This document shows, in pieces, positions 27,416-36,291 of a stretch of DNA of 64,000 nt (position 1 is the stretch's first letter; each line of letters opens with the position of its first letter). Below the pieces are notes generated by a model. The model was given only the letters and a program-made list of their open reading frames with translations. It did no database searches and was not told where the DNA came from. This stretch comes from Bog-756 sp963812885 (GTDB lineage: Bacteria > Actinomycetota > Acidimicrobiia > Acidimicrobiales > RAAP-2), in NCBI GenBank assembly GCA_963812885.1, contig CAWEWZ010000001.1:203340-267339 (forward strand). The letters are read 5' to 3'. The position numbers and the translations under genes are program-made.

Positions 27416-27847
27416 TCAGCTGCGGGTGCGGGGGATCTTCGCCTGTTGGAGGACCGAGGCGCTGACTCCCACCGTCCGCCAGGCCGAGTAAGAGATGCCC
27501 TTGCGCTCGCCGTAGATGCGGGCCACCTTTATGAAGGCCTTTTCCAGCGCCGCCATGTCAACGGTGTCGCCGCTGTGCGAGAGTTCGGCTTCCAGTCGCT
27601 GCTTTTCTTCGACCAAATGGAGGCGGGCCAATGGCTCGGCTCCGGGCAGTGTGGATTCGATGGTTGCCAAGCGGCGACGGATCGAATCCGGGGTGCGCTT
27701 CCGACCCCGCCGGGGCTTGGTGGATTCAAGGGCTTCGAGGTACTGGCGCACGATGCGCCCCTCCTCGCGGCCCTTGGCCAGTGCCGCCTTGTGGGTGTCG
27801 GACATCGGGGTCTTCTTGCGGGATTTCGTTGCCGTGGTCGCTGCCAT
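27416..27847 (-). CDS. Conserved actinobacterial protein of unknown function
   Basis: 143 residues, highly charged. A basic N-terminus (KSRKKTPMSDTHKAALAKGREEGRIVRQYLEAL) leads to PRRGRKRTPDSIRRRLATIE, an amphipathic helical middle, and the C-terminal block AFIKVARIYGERKGISYSAWRTVGVSASVL. The last block recurs in a widespread uncharacterised actinobacterial family. Its basic, helical nature would suit nucleic-acid binding, but that is inference. It is convergent with purQ. Confidence 0.65.
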   Translation of the reverse strand: MAATTATKSRKKTPMSDTHKAALAKGREEGRIVRQYLEALESTKPRRGRKRTPDSIRRRLATIESTLPGAEPLARLHLVEEKQRLEAELSHSGDTVDMAALEKAFIKVARIYGERKGISYSAWRTVGVSASVLQQAKIPRTRS

Positions 27848-28192
27848 TCACTGAGCATCCCAGACAAGTCCATAGATGGCAAATGGGCGATCCGATCCGG
27901 TGGCACACGGCCTTGTTCCGGTGGTCGACAGAGCAATCCTCGAGGAGGAGATGCAGTCATATGGGGAAAGAGCGGACGGGTGATTTCGGTGAAGGCGGAC
28001 CGTGTCTCGGGCCCATTCGGCCGGATTCCATTGACTATTGCGATCCGGTGGGGCCCGGCCGGCGGCGTCGGGAGCCCCGGTCGCGGCCCGGTCGGCGTCC
28101 CGATGGCGACAGGCCCGGCACCGCCCTGAACCAGGGAGGGCGACAGGTACGCTCAGGGCCATGGACGCGGGTGGAGATGACAGCCGACGCGG
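27848..28192. other. Intergenic region upstream of purL
   Basis: No gene is supported. A TTGACT hexamer occurs at 28030-28035, and TACGCT at 28148-28153 could be a -10 element close to the purL start. The in-frame GTG at 28193 begins purL as read. An ATG at 28177 in another frame reads MTADAGDR, which resembles the N-terminus before DEYLHRALG in other PurL proteins, so a further indel near 28195 is possible. Confidence 0.4.
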
Positions 28193-30541
28193 GTGACCGG
28201 GGACGAGTACCTCCACCGGGCACTCGGCCTCACCGACGGTGAACGCGACGAGGTGGAGGCCATCCTGCGCCGCCCCCCCAACCACCTCGAACTGGCGCTG
28301 TTCGCGGTGATGTGGAGCGAGCATTGCTCCTACAAGTCGTCCCGGGTCCACCTCAAGCGGCTCCCCACCAAAGCTCCTCACGTGCTGGTCGGTCCGGGGG
28401 AGAATGCCGGGGTCATCGACGCCGGCGACGGGATCGCCGTGGCCATCCGCATCGAGAGCCACAACCATCCGTCGGCCATCGAGCCCTACCAGGGTGCGGC
28501 CACCGGGGTCGGGGGGATCCTCCGGGACATCTTCACCATGGGGGCGCGGCCCGTGGCGGTGATGGACCCGCTGTTCTTCGGGGATCCGAGCGAGGCCCGC
28601 CAGCAGTGGCTGATCGAGGGCGTGGTGGCCGGCATCTCGGGCTACGGGAACTCGGTCGGGGTGCCCACCGTCGGCGGTGAGCTCACCTTCAACCCGTGCT
28701 ACGCCCAGAACCCCCTCGTCAACGTGCTGTGCATGGGCGTGCTGCCCGTCGACCGACTGGTACTCGGGCCAGGCATCGGGCGTCGGGAACCTGGCCGTGC
28801 TGTTGGGCTCGTCGACCGGTCGCGACGGTATCGGCGGGGTCAGTGTCCTCGCCTCGGCGGGCTTCGGGGGTGGGGATGCCGCGGTCGGCGGAGACGGCCG
28901 GGGCCGGGCCGGGGACGAGGCCAAGCGGCCGAGCGTCCAGGTCGGCGACCCCTACGAGGAGAAGCGGCTCATCGAGGCCTGCCTCGAGCTGCTCGACGCC
29001 GGGCTGGTGGTGGGCATCCAGGATCTGGGCGGGGCCGGGCTGGTCTGCGCCACCAGCGAGACGGCGGCCCGGGGCGGGGTGGGCATGGACGTCGACGTCT
29101 CCGCCGTACCCAGGCGGGAGCCGGGGATGGCCCCCTACGAGGTGATGACGTCCGAGAGCCAGGAGCGGATGCTGGCCATCGTCACACCCGAGGACCTGCC
29201 CCGGGTCGAGGAGGTCTGCCGCCGCTGGGAGGTGCGGGCCGCGGTGGTCGGCCGGGTCACCGAGCCCCCGCCGGCGGCCCCGGGCACCTGCGCATCCTCG
29301 ACGGCTTCGACGGCGAGGTGCTCGGGGACGTCCCGGCCGTCGCCCTCAGCGAGGACGCCCCGCTCTACCACCGGCCGATGGCCCAACCCGGCGACCATGG
29401 GGCCAGGGCGGCCGACGACCCCGGCGCGCTGGCCGCCCCCGACGATTGCGGAGCCGACATCATGGCCATGGTGTCGGACCCCTCCTGGGTCTACCGCCAG
29501 TACGACCATCAGCTCTTCCTCAACACCGTCGACGGCCCCGGTGGGGATGCCGCCGTTCTCCGCCTGGCCGCCCCCGGGTTGCCTCCGTCGGAGAAGGGGC
29601 TGGCCCTCACCACCGATTCCAATCCGACCTGGTGCTCGATCGATCCCCGGGCCGGCACCGCGGCCACCGTGGCCGAAGGCGCCCTCAACGTTGCCTGCGC
29701 CGGTGCGCGGCCCATGGCCGTCGTCAACTGCCTCAACTTCGGCAATCCTGAGCACCCCGAGGTCATGTGGCAGCTTTCGGAGGCCGTCGACGGGATGACC
29801 GATGCCTGTCTCGCCCTGGATCTCCCGGTCATCGGCGGAAACGTGAGCCTGTACAACGAGAGCGCCGGTGCCGACATCGATCCGACCCCGGTCATCGGCG
29901 TGCTCGGCCTGATCGACCGGCTGGCCGCCCGTCCGCCCGGGGTCACTCTGGTCGAGGGAGGGGCGCTGGTCCTGCTCGACGCCAGCGTGGGTGTGTCGGC
30001 CGGACGGCGCAATCCCCCCTCGCTGGCCGGGTCGCGTTGGGCGGTGGAGCGCCGGGGACACCGCAACGGGACGCTGCCCGCGCTCGACCTGCCCGGGCAT
30101 CGACGACTGGTCGAATTCGTCAGTGGGTTGGTGGCCGAGGGAATGGCCGGCGGCAAGGCCGGCGGCGGCGGGTCGGACGGCGATGCCGACCAGGAGCCGG
30201 TGGTGTCCGGGATCCACGACGTCTCCGGGGGCGGTCTCGGGGTGGCGCTGGCCGAGCTGGCCGTCCGCTCGGGGATCGGACTCCAGGTGGCCGGCGTGGC
30301 CGATCACCACGAGTTGTTCACCGAGGCACCGTCCCGGGTGGTGGTGTGCACCACCCGCCGCAACGAGCTGATCTCGCGGGCGGCCGAGGCCGGTGTCGGG
30401 TTCCGGGTCCTCGGATCCGCCGGCGGGGATCGCCTGGTGGTCGAGGGGCTGGTCGATCTGAGCGTGGCCGAGGTCACCGAGGCCTGGCAGGGCCGGCTCC
30501 CGTCGCTACTGGACGCAGTGGCGCCGGTGCCCATCTCGTGA
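28193..30541 (+). CDS. purL: FGAM synthase large subunit PurL (two compensating frame breaks)
   Basis: About 780 residues of the PurL type that works with PurS and PurQ. Recognisable blocks are DEYLHRALGLTD, MWSEHCSYKSSRVHL, GIAVAIRIESHNHPSAIEP, FTMGARPVAVMDPLFFG, GVPTVGGELTFNPCY, then in a second frame GQASGVGNLAVLLGSSTGRDG and GAGLVCATSETAARGG, and back in the first frame HDVSGGGLGVALAEL. Breaks lie at about 28760-28775 and 29265-29285. It makes FGAM from FGAR. The convergent PHP gene follows. Confidence 0.92.
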   Translation: MTGDEYLHRALGLTDGERDEVEAILRRPPNHLELALFAVMWSEHCSYKSSRVHLKRLPTKAPHVLVGPGENAGVIDAGDGIAVAIRIESHNHPSAIEPYQGAATGVGGILRDIFTMGARPVAVMDPLFFGDPSEARQQWLIEGVVAGISGYGNSVGVPTVGGELTFNPCYAQNPLVNVLCMGVLPVDRLVLGPGIGRREPGRAVGLVDRSRRYRRGQCPRLGGLRGWGCRGRRRRPGPGRGRGQAAERPGRRPLRGEAAHRGLPRAARRRAGGGHPGSGRGRAGLRHQRDGGPGRGGHGRRRLRRTQAGAGDGPLRGDDVREPGADAGHRHTRGPAPGRGGLPPLGGAGRGGRPGHRAPAGGPGHLRILDGFDGEVLGDVPAVALSEDAPLYHRPMAQPGDHGARAADDPGALAAPDDCGADIMAMVSDPSWVYRQYDHQLFLNTVDGPGGDAAVLRLAAPGLPPSEKGLALTTDSNPTWCSIDPRAGTAATVAEGALNVACAGARPMAVVNCLNFGNPEHPEVMWQLSEAVDGMTDACLALDLPVIGGNVSLYNESAGADIDPTPVIGVLGLIDRLAARPPGVTLVEGGALVLLDASVGVSAGRRNPPSLAGSRWAVERRGHRNGTLPALDLPGHRRLVEFVSGLVAEGMAGGKAGGGGSDGDADQEPVVSGIHDVSGGGLGVALAELAVRSGIGLQVAGVADHHELFTEAPSRVVVCTTRRNELISRAAEAGVGFRVLGSAGGDRLVVEGLVDLSVAEVTEAWQGRLPSLLDAVAPVPIS

Positions 30542-30575
30542 ACGGGACCACGGTTGGAGCCGCGGCCGGGCAGGG

Positions 30576-31424
30576 TCAGGCGGCGGGCCGCCGCGATTCG
30601 AGCCTGGTGAGCACCTGGTCCGGCACCTTGAGGTCGCCCTGGCCGGTACCGACCCGGAGGTCGGGTTTGGCCAGCCCGTGGTGGTCCGAGCCGCCGGTGG
30701 CCACCAGGTCGAACCGGCGGGCCAGGTTCCCGAGCTCCTGGCGCTGGCGGGACGAGTAGCGGCCGTAGACGGCCTCGATGCCGGCGAAGCCGCCGGCGGC
30801 CAGATCGCGCACCACCCGGGCCAGATCGGGGCCGTCGAGCCCCATGGAGTAGGGATGGGCCAGCACGGCCACCCCGCCGGAGGCCGCCGCCAAACCGGCC
30901 ACCTCGAGGGGGGACAGTCGGGCTTTGGGTACGAACCCGGGGCCGCGGTTGGTCAGGAACCGGTCGAAGGCGTCGTCGATCGATTGGGCGGCACCGACCG
31001 CCACCATGGCGGCGGCGAAATGGGGGCGTCCGACGCCGGCCTCGCTCCCGGCCTCGGCCACCACCATGTCGTAGGTCACGGGAATGCCGAGCCCCTGCAG
31101 CCGGTCGGTGAGCGCCAGATTGCGACGGCGGCGGTCCTCCCGGAGCCGGACCAGCTCCTCCCCGAGCGGGCTGCTGTCGTCGTCGACGAAGTAGACCAGC
31201 ACGTGCATTCCGCCGGGCCCGTCCGACCGGCACGAGACCTCGCATCCGGGCACGAGGGTGATGCCGAGCTCGTCGGCCCGCCGGCGAGCCGGCCCGATGC
31301 CGGCCAGCGAATCGTGGTCGGTGAGGGCCACCGCTCCACAACCGGCCTCGACGGCCAGCTCCGGGATCCGTTCGGGAGGGTCGCTGCCGTCCGACACGCT
31401 GGAGTGGGTGTGCAGGTCGATCAT
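30576..31424 (-). CDS. PHP-domain phosphoesterase (RNase AM/YciV-like)
   Basis: 282 residues with the PHP metal motifs: MIDLHTHSSVSDGSDPPERI, VALTDHDSLAGI, VPGCEVSC, VAVLAHPYSMG and ATGGSDHHGL. These give the trinuclear metal site of stand-alone PHP phosphatases such as the 3',5'-nucleoside bisphosphate phosphatases and RNase AM. Histidinol phosphatase is a less likely alternative. It is inserted on the opposite strand between purL and purF with no shared operon, so a nucleotide substrate is suggestive only. Confidence 0.8.
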   Translation of the reverse strand: MIDLHTHSSVSDGSDPPERIPELAVEAGCGAVALTDHDSLAGIGPARRRADELGITLVPGCEVSCRSDGPGGMHVLVYFVDDDSSPLGEELVRLREDRRRRNLALTDRLQGLGIPVTYDMVVAEAGSEAGVGRPHFAAAMVAVGAAQSIDDAFDRFLTNRGPGFVPKARLSPLEVAGLAAASGGVAVLAHPYSMGLDGPDLARVVRDLAAGGFAGIEAVYGRYSSRQRQELGNLARRFDLVATGGSDHHGLAKPDLRVGTGQGDLKVPDQVLTRLESRRPAA

Positions 31425-31549
31425 CCCCGGCGAGGCTACCGGGGGCGCCGACCGGATCCCGGGCCCGGCCGATAGGCGCGTCCTCGGGCATCCCCACTAG
31501 GATGGTGGGGCACGGTGAGGGAAATTGCGTGACCTGATCGTGGCCAAGG

Positions 31550-33058
31550 ATGTGCCCGACGACCCCCGGTGTGTGCGGTGACCAACCGATGATGGAGGCC
31601 AAGGAAGCGTGTGGAGTCTTCGGGGTCTACGCCCCGGGGCGCTCGGTGGCACACCTGACCTTCGACGGCCTCTACGCACTGCAGCACCGCGGCCAGGAGT
31701 CGGCCGGCATGGCCGTCAGCGACGGCGACGCCATCACCGTGATGAAGGACATGGGTCTGGTCACCACCGTGTTCGACGAGCGCAAGCTCTCCGGTCTCCG
31801 CGGTCACATGGCCATCGGCCACACCCGCTACTCGACGGCCGGCTCGAGTGACTGGATCCATGCCCAGCCGGTCTTCCGGGGCGTCGGTCGGGCCGGCTTC
31901 GCTCTGGGTCACAACGGCAACCTGACCAACACGGTGGCACTGAGCGAGTTGGCCAACATGCTGCCGGGTCTGGTGTCGTCGGACAGCGACCTGGTGGCCG
32001 AGCTCCTCGGACAGGCCTTCCCTCCCGAAGATCCGGAACGGACGCGTGACGAGGTGGCCGACGACCTCGAGCGCGCGCTGATGGCCGTGCTCCCCTCGGT
32101 GGAGGGGGCGTTCTCGTTCGTGCTTCTCGACGCCGACCGTCTGATCGGGGTCCGCGACCCGAACGGGTTCCGCCCACTGTGCCTGGGCCGCCTCGAGGCC
32201 ACCGACGAGTTCGAGATGGGCTGGGTCCTGGCTTCGGAGTCGCCCGCCCTCGACGTGATCGGCGCCACCTTCGTCCGGGAGCTCGAGCCCGGCGAGATGG
32301 TGGTGATCGACGGCAAGGAGGTGCGCTCGGAGTGGCCGTTCCCCTTCGAGCGGCTCAACCCGAAGCTCTGCATCTTCGAGTTCGTCTACTTCGCCCGGCC
32401 CGACACCACGCTCTACGGGAACGAGGTGCACGGGGCCCGTCGCCGGATGGGTCAGCTCCTCGCCTCCCAGAAGCCGGTGCCGGCCGATCTGGTCATGGGC
32501 GTGCCGGACTCAGGGGTCCCGGCGGCGGAGGGATACGCGGTGGCGTCGGGCATTCCCTACGGTCAGGGCCTGGTGAAGAACCGGTACATCGGCCGCACCT
32601 TCATCGCCCCGACCCAGGCCGAGCGGGCCAACGGGGTTCGGCGCAAGCTCAATCCCCTTCGGGAGAACATCACCGGCAAGCGGGTCGTCGTCGTGGACGA
32701 CTCGATCGTCCGGGGCACGACCACCCGGGCCATGGTCAAGATGCTCCGAGAGTCGGGGGCCACCGAGGTGCATCTCCGCATCTCCTCACCGCCGTTCCGC
32801 TGGCCCTGCTTCTACGGGATCGACACCCCGGACCGGACCGAGCTCCTGGCGGCGATCAAGACCCTCGACGAGATCGTCGAATTCCTCGATGTCGACTCGC
32901 TCGAGTATCTGACCCTCGACCATCTGGTCACCGCCATCGATGCGCCCGGGGCCGGGTTCTGTGACGCCTGCCTGACCGGCAACTACCCGGTGCCGGTGCC
33001 CGTCGAGTTCTCGGACCGGCCCGCCCTCAGCGGGGTGTCCAGCGGGACCCAGGGGTGA
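31550..33058 (+). CDS. purF: Amidophosphoribosyltransferase PurF, propeptide and Fe-S type
   Basis: About 502 residues from the ATG at 31550; ATGs at 31589 and 31592 are also possible. A short propeptide precedes the nucleophile in EACGVFGVYAPG. The glutaminase domain has YALQHRGQESAGMAV and GHNGNLTN, and the PRPP site is VVVVDDSIVRGTTTRAM. Four cysteines at the positions of the B. subtilis 4Fe-4S cluster are seen: PKLCIFEF, WPCFYGID and GFCDACLTG. It catalyses the committed step of purine synthesis. A CCCCAC/GTGGGG hairpin lies just upstream (about 31495-31513). The stop overlaps purM. Confidence 0.95.
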   Translation: MCPTTPGVCGDQPMMEAKEACGVFGVYAPGRSVAHLTFDGLYALQHRGQESAGMAVSDGDAITVMKDMGLVTTVFDERKLSGLRGHMAIGHTRYSTAGSSDWIHAQPVFRGVGRAGFALGHNGNLTNTVALSELANMLPGLVSSDSDLVAELLGQAFPPEDPERTRDEVADDLERALMAVLPSVEGAFSFVLLDADRLIGVRDPNGFRPLCLGRLEATDEFEMGWVLASESPALDVIGATFVRELEPGEMVVIDGKEVRSEWPFPFERLNPKLCIFEFVYFARPDTTLYGNEVHGARRRMGQLLASQKPVPADLVMGVPDSGVPAAEGYAVASGIPYGQGLVKNRYIGRTFIAPTQAERANGVRRKLNPLRENITGKRVVVVDDSIVRGTTTRAMVKMLRESGATEVHLRISSPPFRWPCFYGIDTPDRTELLAAIKTLDEIVEFLDVDSLEYLTLDHLVTAIDAPGAGFCDACLTGNYPVPVPVEFSDRPALSGVSSGTQG

Positions 33059-34233
33059 GCGGGGTCGATCCCCAGCCGGCCCCGATCCCGACTGCGGCCA
33101 ACGAGCCTGCGACCTACGCCGCTGCCGGCGTCGACATCGGAGCAGGCGAACGTGCCGTCGACCTGATCAAACCCTTGGTGGCCACCACCCTCCGTCCCGA
33201 GGTGCTCGGCGGCCTGGGTGATTTCGGCGGGCTGTTCGCTCTGGACACCGGTCGCTATCGCCAACCCGTCCTGGTGGCCGGGACCGACGGCGTCGGCACC
33301 AAGGCGCTGGTGGCCCAGGATCTCGGGCGGTTCGACACCATCGGGATCGATCTGGTGGCCATGTGCGTGGACGACCTGGTGTGCCAGGGAGCCGAGCCGC
33401 TGTTCTTCCTCGACTACATCTCGTCGGGGATGGTGGAGCCGTCCCAGATGGCCGAGATCGTGGCCGGGGTGGCCGAGGGGTGCCGCCAGGTGGGTGCCGC
33501 CCTCATCGGGGGCGAGATGGCCGAGCACCCGGGGGTGATGAAGCCGGGAGAGTTCGATCTGGTCGGGTTCGCCGTCGGGGTCGTCGAGCGGGACGAGGCG
33601 CTGGGCTCGGCCCGGGTGCGACCGGGGGACGTGCTGATCGGGCTGCCCTCGCCGGGGCTGCGGTGCAACGGCTATTCCCTGGCCCGCCATGTGCTGTGCG
33701 AACGGTCCGGTCTCTCCCTCGCCGCCCCGGCATGGCCCGGAGCCACCGTCTCGTTGGGTGAGGAGCTGATCCGGCCGTCGGTCATCTACACCCCGGCCGT
33801 CCGGGCCGCCATCGCCGCCACCGCTTCACCGACCGGTCCTGGGGTTCATGCGGTGGCCCACATCACCGGGGGCGGATTCGAGGGCAACGTGCCCCGCGCC
33901 CTGCCCGATGGGACGCGGGCGGTCATCGACCGCGGGACGTGGGAGGTGCCGCCGATCTTCGGCGAGATCCGGCGCCGGGGCAAGGTGGCGGTCGACGAGA
34001 TGGCCCGGGTGTTCAACCTCGGCCTGGGCATGGTCCTGATGGTCGACGCCGATCGTGTCGACGATGCGCTGCCCGCCCTCCGGGCGGCCGCCGTCGCCGC
34101 CACCGTGGTGGGGCGGGTCGAGGCCGGGCCGCGGGGGGTGACGCTGGTGGGGCCCGAGTTCTGGTCCACGCCAGACCGGGGCTCGGATCCCGGCCATCCG
34201 GCGGCCACGCCCGCACCGGAGCCGGACCGGTGA
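33055..34233 (+). CDS. purM: AIR synthetase PurM
   Basis: 392 residues: YAAAGVDIGAGERAVDLIKP, VAGTDGVGTKALVAQ, GIDLVAMCVDDLVCQGAEPLFFLDY, GGEMAEHPGVMKPGEFDLVG and AHITGGGFEGNVPRALP are the PurM blocks. It closes the imidazole ring using FGAM and ATP. The GTG overlaps the purF stop and the TGA overlaps the pyrE GTG, so purF-purM-pyrE are translationally coupled. The extra 20 residues at the N-terminus look unstructured. Confidence 0.95.
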   Translation: MSGVDPQPAPIPTAANEPATYAAAGVDIGAGERAVDLIKPLVATTLRPEVLGGLGDFGGLFALDTGRYRQPVLVAGTDGVGTKALVAQDLGRFDTIGIDLVAMCVDDLVCQGAEPLFFLDYISSGMVEPSQMAEIVAGVAEGCRQVGAALIGGEMAEHPGVMKPGEFDLVGFAVGVVERDEALGSARVRPGDVLIGLPSPGLRCNGYSLARHVLCERSGLSLAAPAWPGATVSLGEELIRPSVIYTPAVRAAIAATASPTGPGVHAVAHITGGGFEGNVPRALPDGTRAVIDRGTWEVPPIFGEIRRRGKVAVDEMARVFNLGLGMVLMVDADRVDDALPALRAAAVAATVVGRVEAGPRGVTLVGPEFWSTPDRGSDPGHPAATPAPEPDR

Positions 34234-34803
34234 GCAGCTCGCTCCCGCCCACCGCCTTCGAGGCGCTGCGCTCCCATCTGCTCGAACACTCGGTCAAGCG
34301 GGGCGACTTCGTGCTCAAGTCGGGCCGCCGGAGTTCGTGGTTCATCGATTCGAAGCAGACGGTGTGCCGTCCCGAAGCCATGGTGCTGGTGGCCGACGGC
34401 GTGCTCTCGGTGATCCCCCCGGAGGCGGATGCCATCGGCGGCCTCACCATGGGTGCCGATCCCGTGGCCTTCGTCACCGCGGGAGTGGCCGCCACCCGCG
34501 GGCGGCCGCTCAAGGCCTTCAGCGTGCGCAAGGAGGCCAAGGACCATGGGGGCGGCGGTCGGATCGCCGGGGCCCTCGATCCTGGTGACCGGGTCGTCGT
34601 GACCGAGGACACCGTGACCCGTGGCACCTCGCTGCTCGAGGCGGCCCATGCGGTCATCGAGTCCGGGGCTGTTCCCGTCCTGTTGGTGGCCGTGGTCGAC
34701 CGGGGCGGAACGGTCGAGGCCATGGCCGCTGAGGAGGGCCTCCCGTTTCCGTGCCCTCCTGACCGCGCCGGACCTCGGATTCGACTACGAGGGCGACCTG
34801 AGT
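34230..34803 (+). CDS. pyrE: Orotate phosphoribosyltransferase PyrE (frame break near 3' end)
   Basis: About 190 residues: FEALRSHLLEHSVKRGDFVLKSGRRSSWFIDSKQT, IGGLTMGADPVAFVTAG, FSVRKEAKDHGGGGRIAG and the PRPP-binding VVVTEDTVTRGTSLLEAAHA. After EEGLPF a break at about 34745-34750 leads to RALLTAPDLGFDYEGDL, the usual end. No stop codon follows directly in that frame, so the exact 3' end is uncertain and another indel is likely. It transfers phosphoribose to orotate in pyrimidine synthesis. GTG start, overlapping purM. Confidence 0.85.
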
Positions 34804-34873
34804 CGGTCCGGCTCGCCTTGCGGGACCCGTCGCCTTCACCCATCCGGTGCCGGTTCCCCGGTGATTCCGGCTG

Positions 34874-34906
34874 GTGGTTCACCCGTGGTTCAGCCGTGGT
34901 TCAGCC
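34874..34906. repeat. Three 11-bp direct repeats, PHO-box-like
   Basis: GTGGTTCACCC, GTGGTTCAGCC and GTGGTTCAGCC follow head to tail with an exact 11-base period. This resembles the 11-base direct-repeat units of actinobacterial PhoP boxes (core GTTCA). It lies between the converging pyrE and ferredoxin genes, touching the ferredoxin stop, not in a promoter position. Confidence 0.4.
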
Positions 34907-35242
34907 CTGGCGGGTCAGCACGATGGCGGTCTCCGGGCAGGCCACCACGCAGAGCCCACAGGCCCGGCAGTCGTCGGCGTTGGGAGCGTAGGCGGTGACC
35001 ATGCGGTGGGCTCTGACCTTCAGCCGGCTGACCCGGCCCAACGCCCGGAAGTCGGAGTCGTCGATGCGACGGACCTCGAAGACATCGTTCGGGCACACGT
35101 CGACACAGTCGCGCTTGCCTTCGCACCGGGCATGGTCGATCACCGGGGCATAGGTCTTCGGTGGCGCCGCGCATCGCTCACCCGGACGCTCCGGGTGAGC
35201 GGCGGCCCGGCGTTTCTTCTCCAGCCGATCGCTCGAGGTCAC
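34901..35242 (-). CDS. Ferredoxin with two 4Fe-4S clusters
   Basis: 113 residues. Two cysteine motifs are visible: CEGKRDCVDVCPNDVFEV and CRACGLCVVACPETAIVL. The first has an enlarged CxxxxxC spacing, as in ferredoxins where one cluster is modified or a [3Fe-4S] may form. A basic N-terminal extension of about 35 residues precedes it. It is a soluble electron carrier; the partner is unknown. The start overlaps the end of the PadR gene, implying a PadR-ferredoxin operon. Confidence 0.85.
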   Translation of the reverse strand: MTSSDRLEKKRRAAAHPERPGERCAAPPKTYAPVIDHARCEGKRDCVDVCPNDVFEVRRIDDSDFRALGRVSRLKVRAHRMVTAYAPNADDCRACGLCVVACPETAIVLTRQG

Positions 35243-36021
35243 GGACGCGGTGCCCTATCCGTGGCCGAACCTCCGGCGGCCGGTGGAATTTCGGCGGAGT
35301 CAGGGGAGCCGGGCCGGGCAGAGGCCGAGGGGGCATCTGTCGCCGCGGGATCCCCGTCGGAGCCGTTGGCCAGTACGAGATAGATCCGGCGCCTCGTTTC
35401 ACTGAGGATCTCGCCCACCGCCTTCACCTGCTGGTCGGATCCGGCCTGGCCGACCTGCATGATGGCCGCCCCCACCTCGCCCATCAGGCCCCGGAGGTCG
35501 ACCAGGGAGCGATCCGCTCCCCGGGCCGCCTCCTCCCACGGGGCCGGACCGTCACCGGCCGCGGCGGCGGCCGCTCGGCCTTCATCGGTCAGGCTGAACA
35601 CCCGGCGGCCCTCCGACTTGTCGGCGGTCACCAGTCCCTGGTCCTCCATGACCTGGAGGGTGGGGTACACCGAACCCGGGCTGGGTCGCCACACCCCCCC
35701 GCTCCGTGCGGTGAGCTCGGTGATGATCTGATAGCCGTGCATCGGCTCCTCGGCGAGGAGGGCGATGATCGCCGCCCGCACGTCGCCGCGTCCGACCTTG
35801 GGCCCCCGGCCGAACATCGGGCCGCCGAATCCGGGCCCGAAACCGCCATAGCGGCCGAAGCCGGGACCGAATCCGTCAGCCCGGCCCCGTCCTCTTCCCC
35901 GACCCCCGCTCCGACCCCGGACGGCTCCGCTGAAGCGGTCGTCGCCGGTCCAGCCGGGGAAACCGGGCCCGTATCCGGGCCCTCCTTCGTGTGACTGCTC
36001 GTGTCTCTTGTGTCCATGCAT
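35239..36021 (-). CDS. PadR-family transcriptional regulator
   Basis: 260 residues. An N-terminal Gly/Arg/Phe-rich tail (about 1-75, GFGPGFGRYGGFGPGFGG) precedes the PadR winged helix: RAAIIALLAEEPMHGYQIITEL, PSPGSVYPTLQVMEDQGLV and GRRVFSLTDEGR. A C-terminal helical dimerisation segment follows, ending in an Ala/Pro-rich tail. AAGGAG lies 9 bases upstream of the ATG. A candidate operator (36143-36152) lies 120 bases upstream, suggesting autoregulation of the PadR-ferredoxin operon. The ligand is unknown. Confidence 0.88.
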   Translation of the reverse strand: MHGHKRHEQSHEGGPGYGPGFPGWTGDDRFSGAVRGRSGGRGRGRGRADGFGPGFGRYGGFGPGFGGPMFGRGPKVGRGDVRAAIIALLAEEPMHGYQIITELTARSGGVWRPSPGSVYPTLQVMEDQGLVTADKSEGRRVFSLTDEGRAAAAAAGDGPAPWEEAARGADRSLVDLRGLMGEVGAAIMQVGQAGSDQQVKAVGEILSETRRRIYLVLANGSDGDPAATDAPSASARPGSPDSAEIPPAAGGSATDRAPRP

Positions 36022-36142
36022 CAGTTGGTTCTCCTTGTTTCTCGTTCCATCCGGCCCCCGGGCGGGCCGGGGGTCGGAGAGGGCCGATCCGTTCGACCCG
36101 TTGACCTGGGAGGCTCGGGTATCGAGCGCTCTCGTACGATTA

Positions 36143-36152
36143 CGATATATCG
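36143..36152. promoter_or_regulatory. CGATATATCG palindrome, candidate PadR operator and promoter region
   Basis: CGATATATCG is a perfect 10-base palindrome inside the AT-rich stretch GATTACGATATATCGCAATA. PadR-type operators are commonly short AT-rich palindromes of this kind. It lies upstream of the padR start on the minus strand and is the only AT-rich segment nearby. Confidence 0.45.
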
Positions 36153-36291
36153 CAATACACCAGATGTCAAGAGATCGAAGGAGGCGCTGGCGGGTCGGGG
36201 TGCTGGTCAGGGGAGTCCGGCGGGTGCGGTCGGGGCGGGGGAGCCGCCGCGAGTCGATCCGGCCGGGGCCGGTCAGGCGCCGACGGGATCG

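Noticed and set aside
28193..30541. Programmed frameshifting in purL
   Set aside because: Two compensating breaks have no slippery heptamer or structure that I can identify, and many other genes here show similar breaks.
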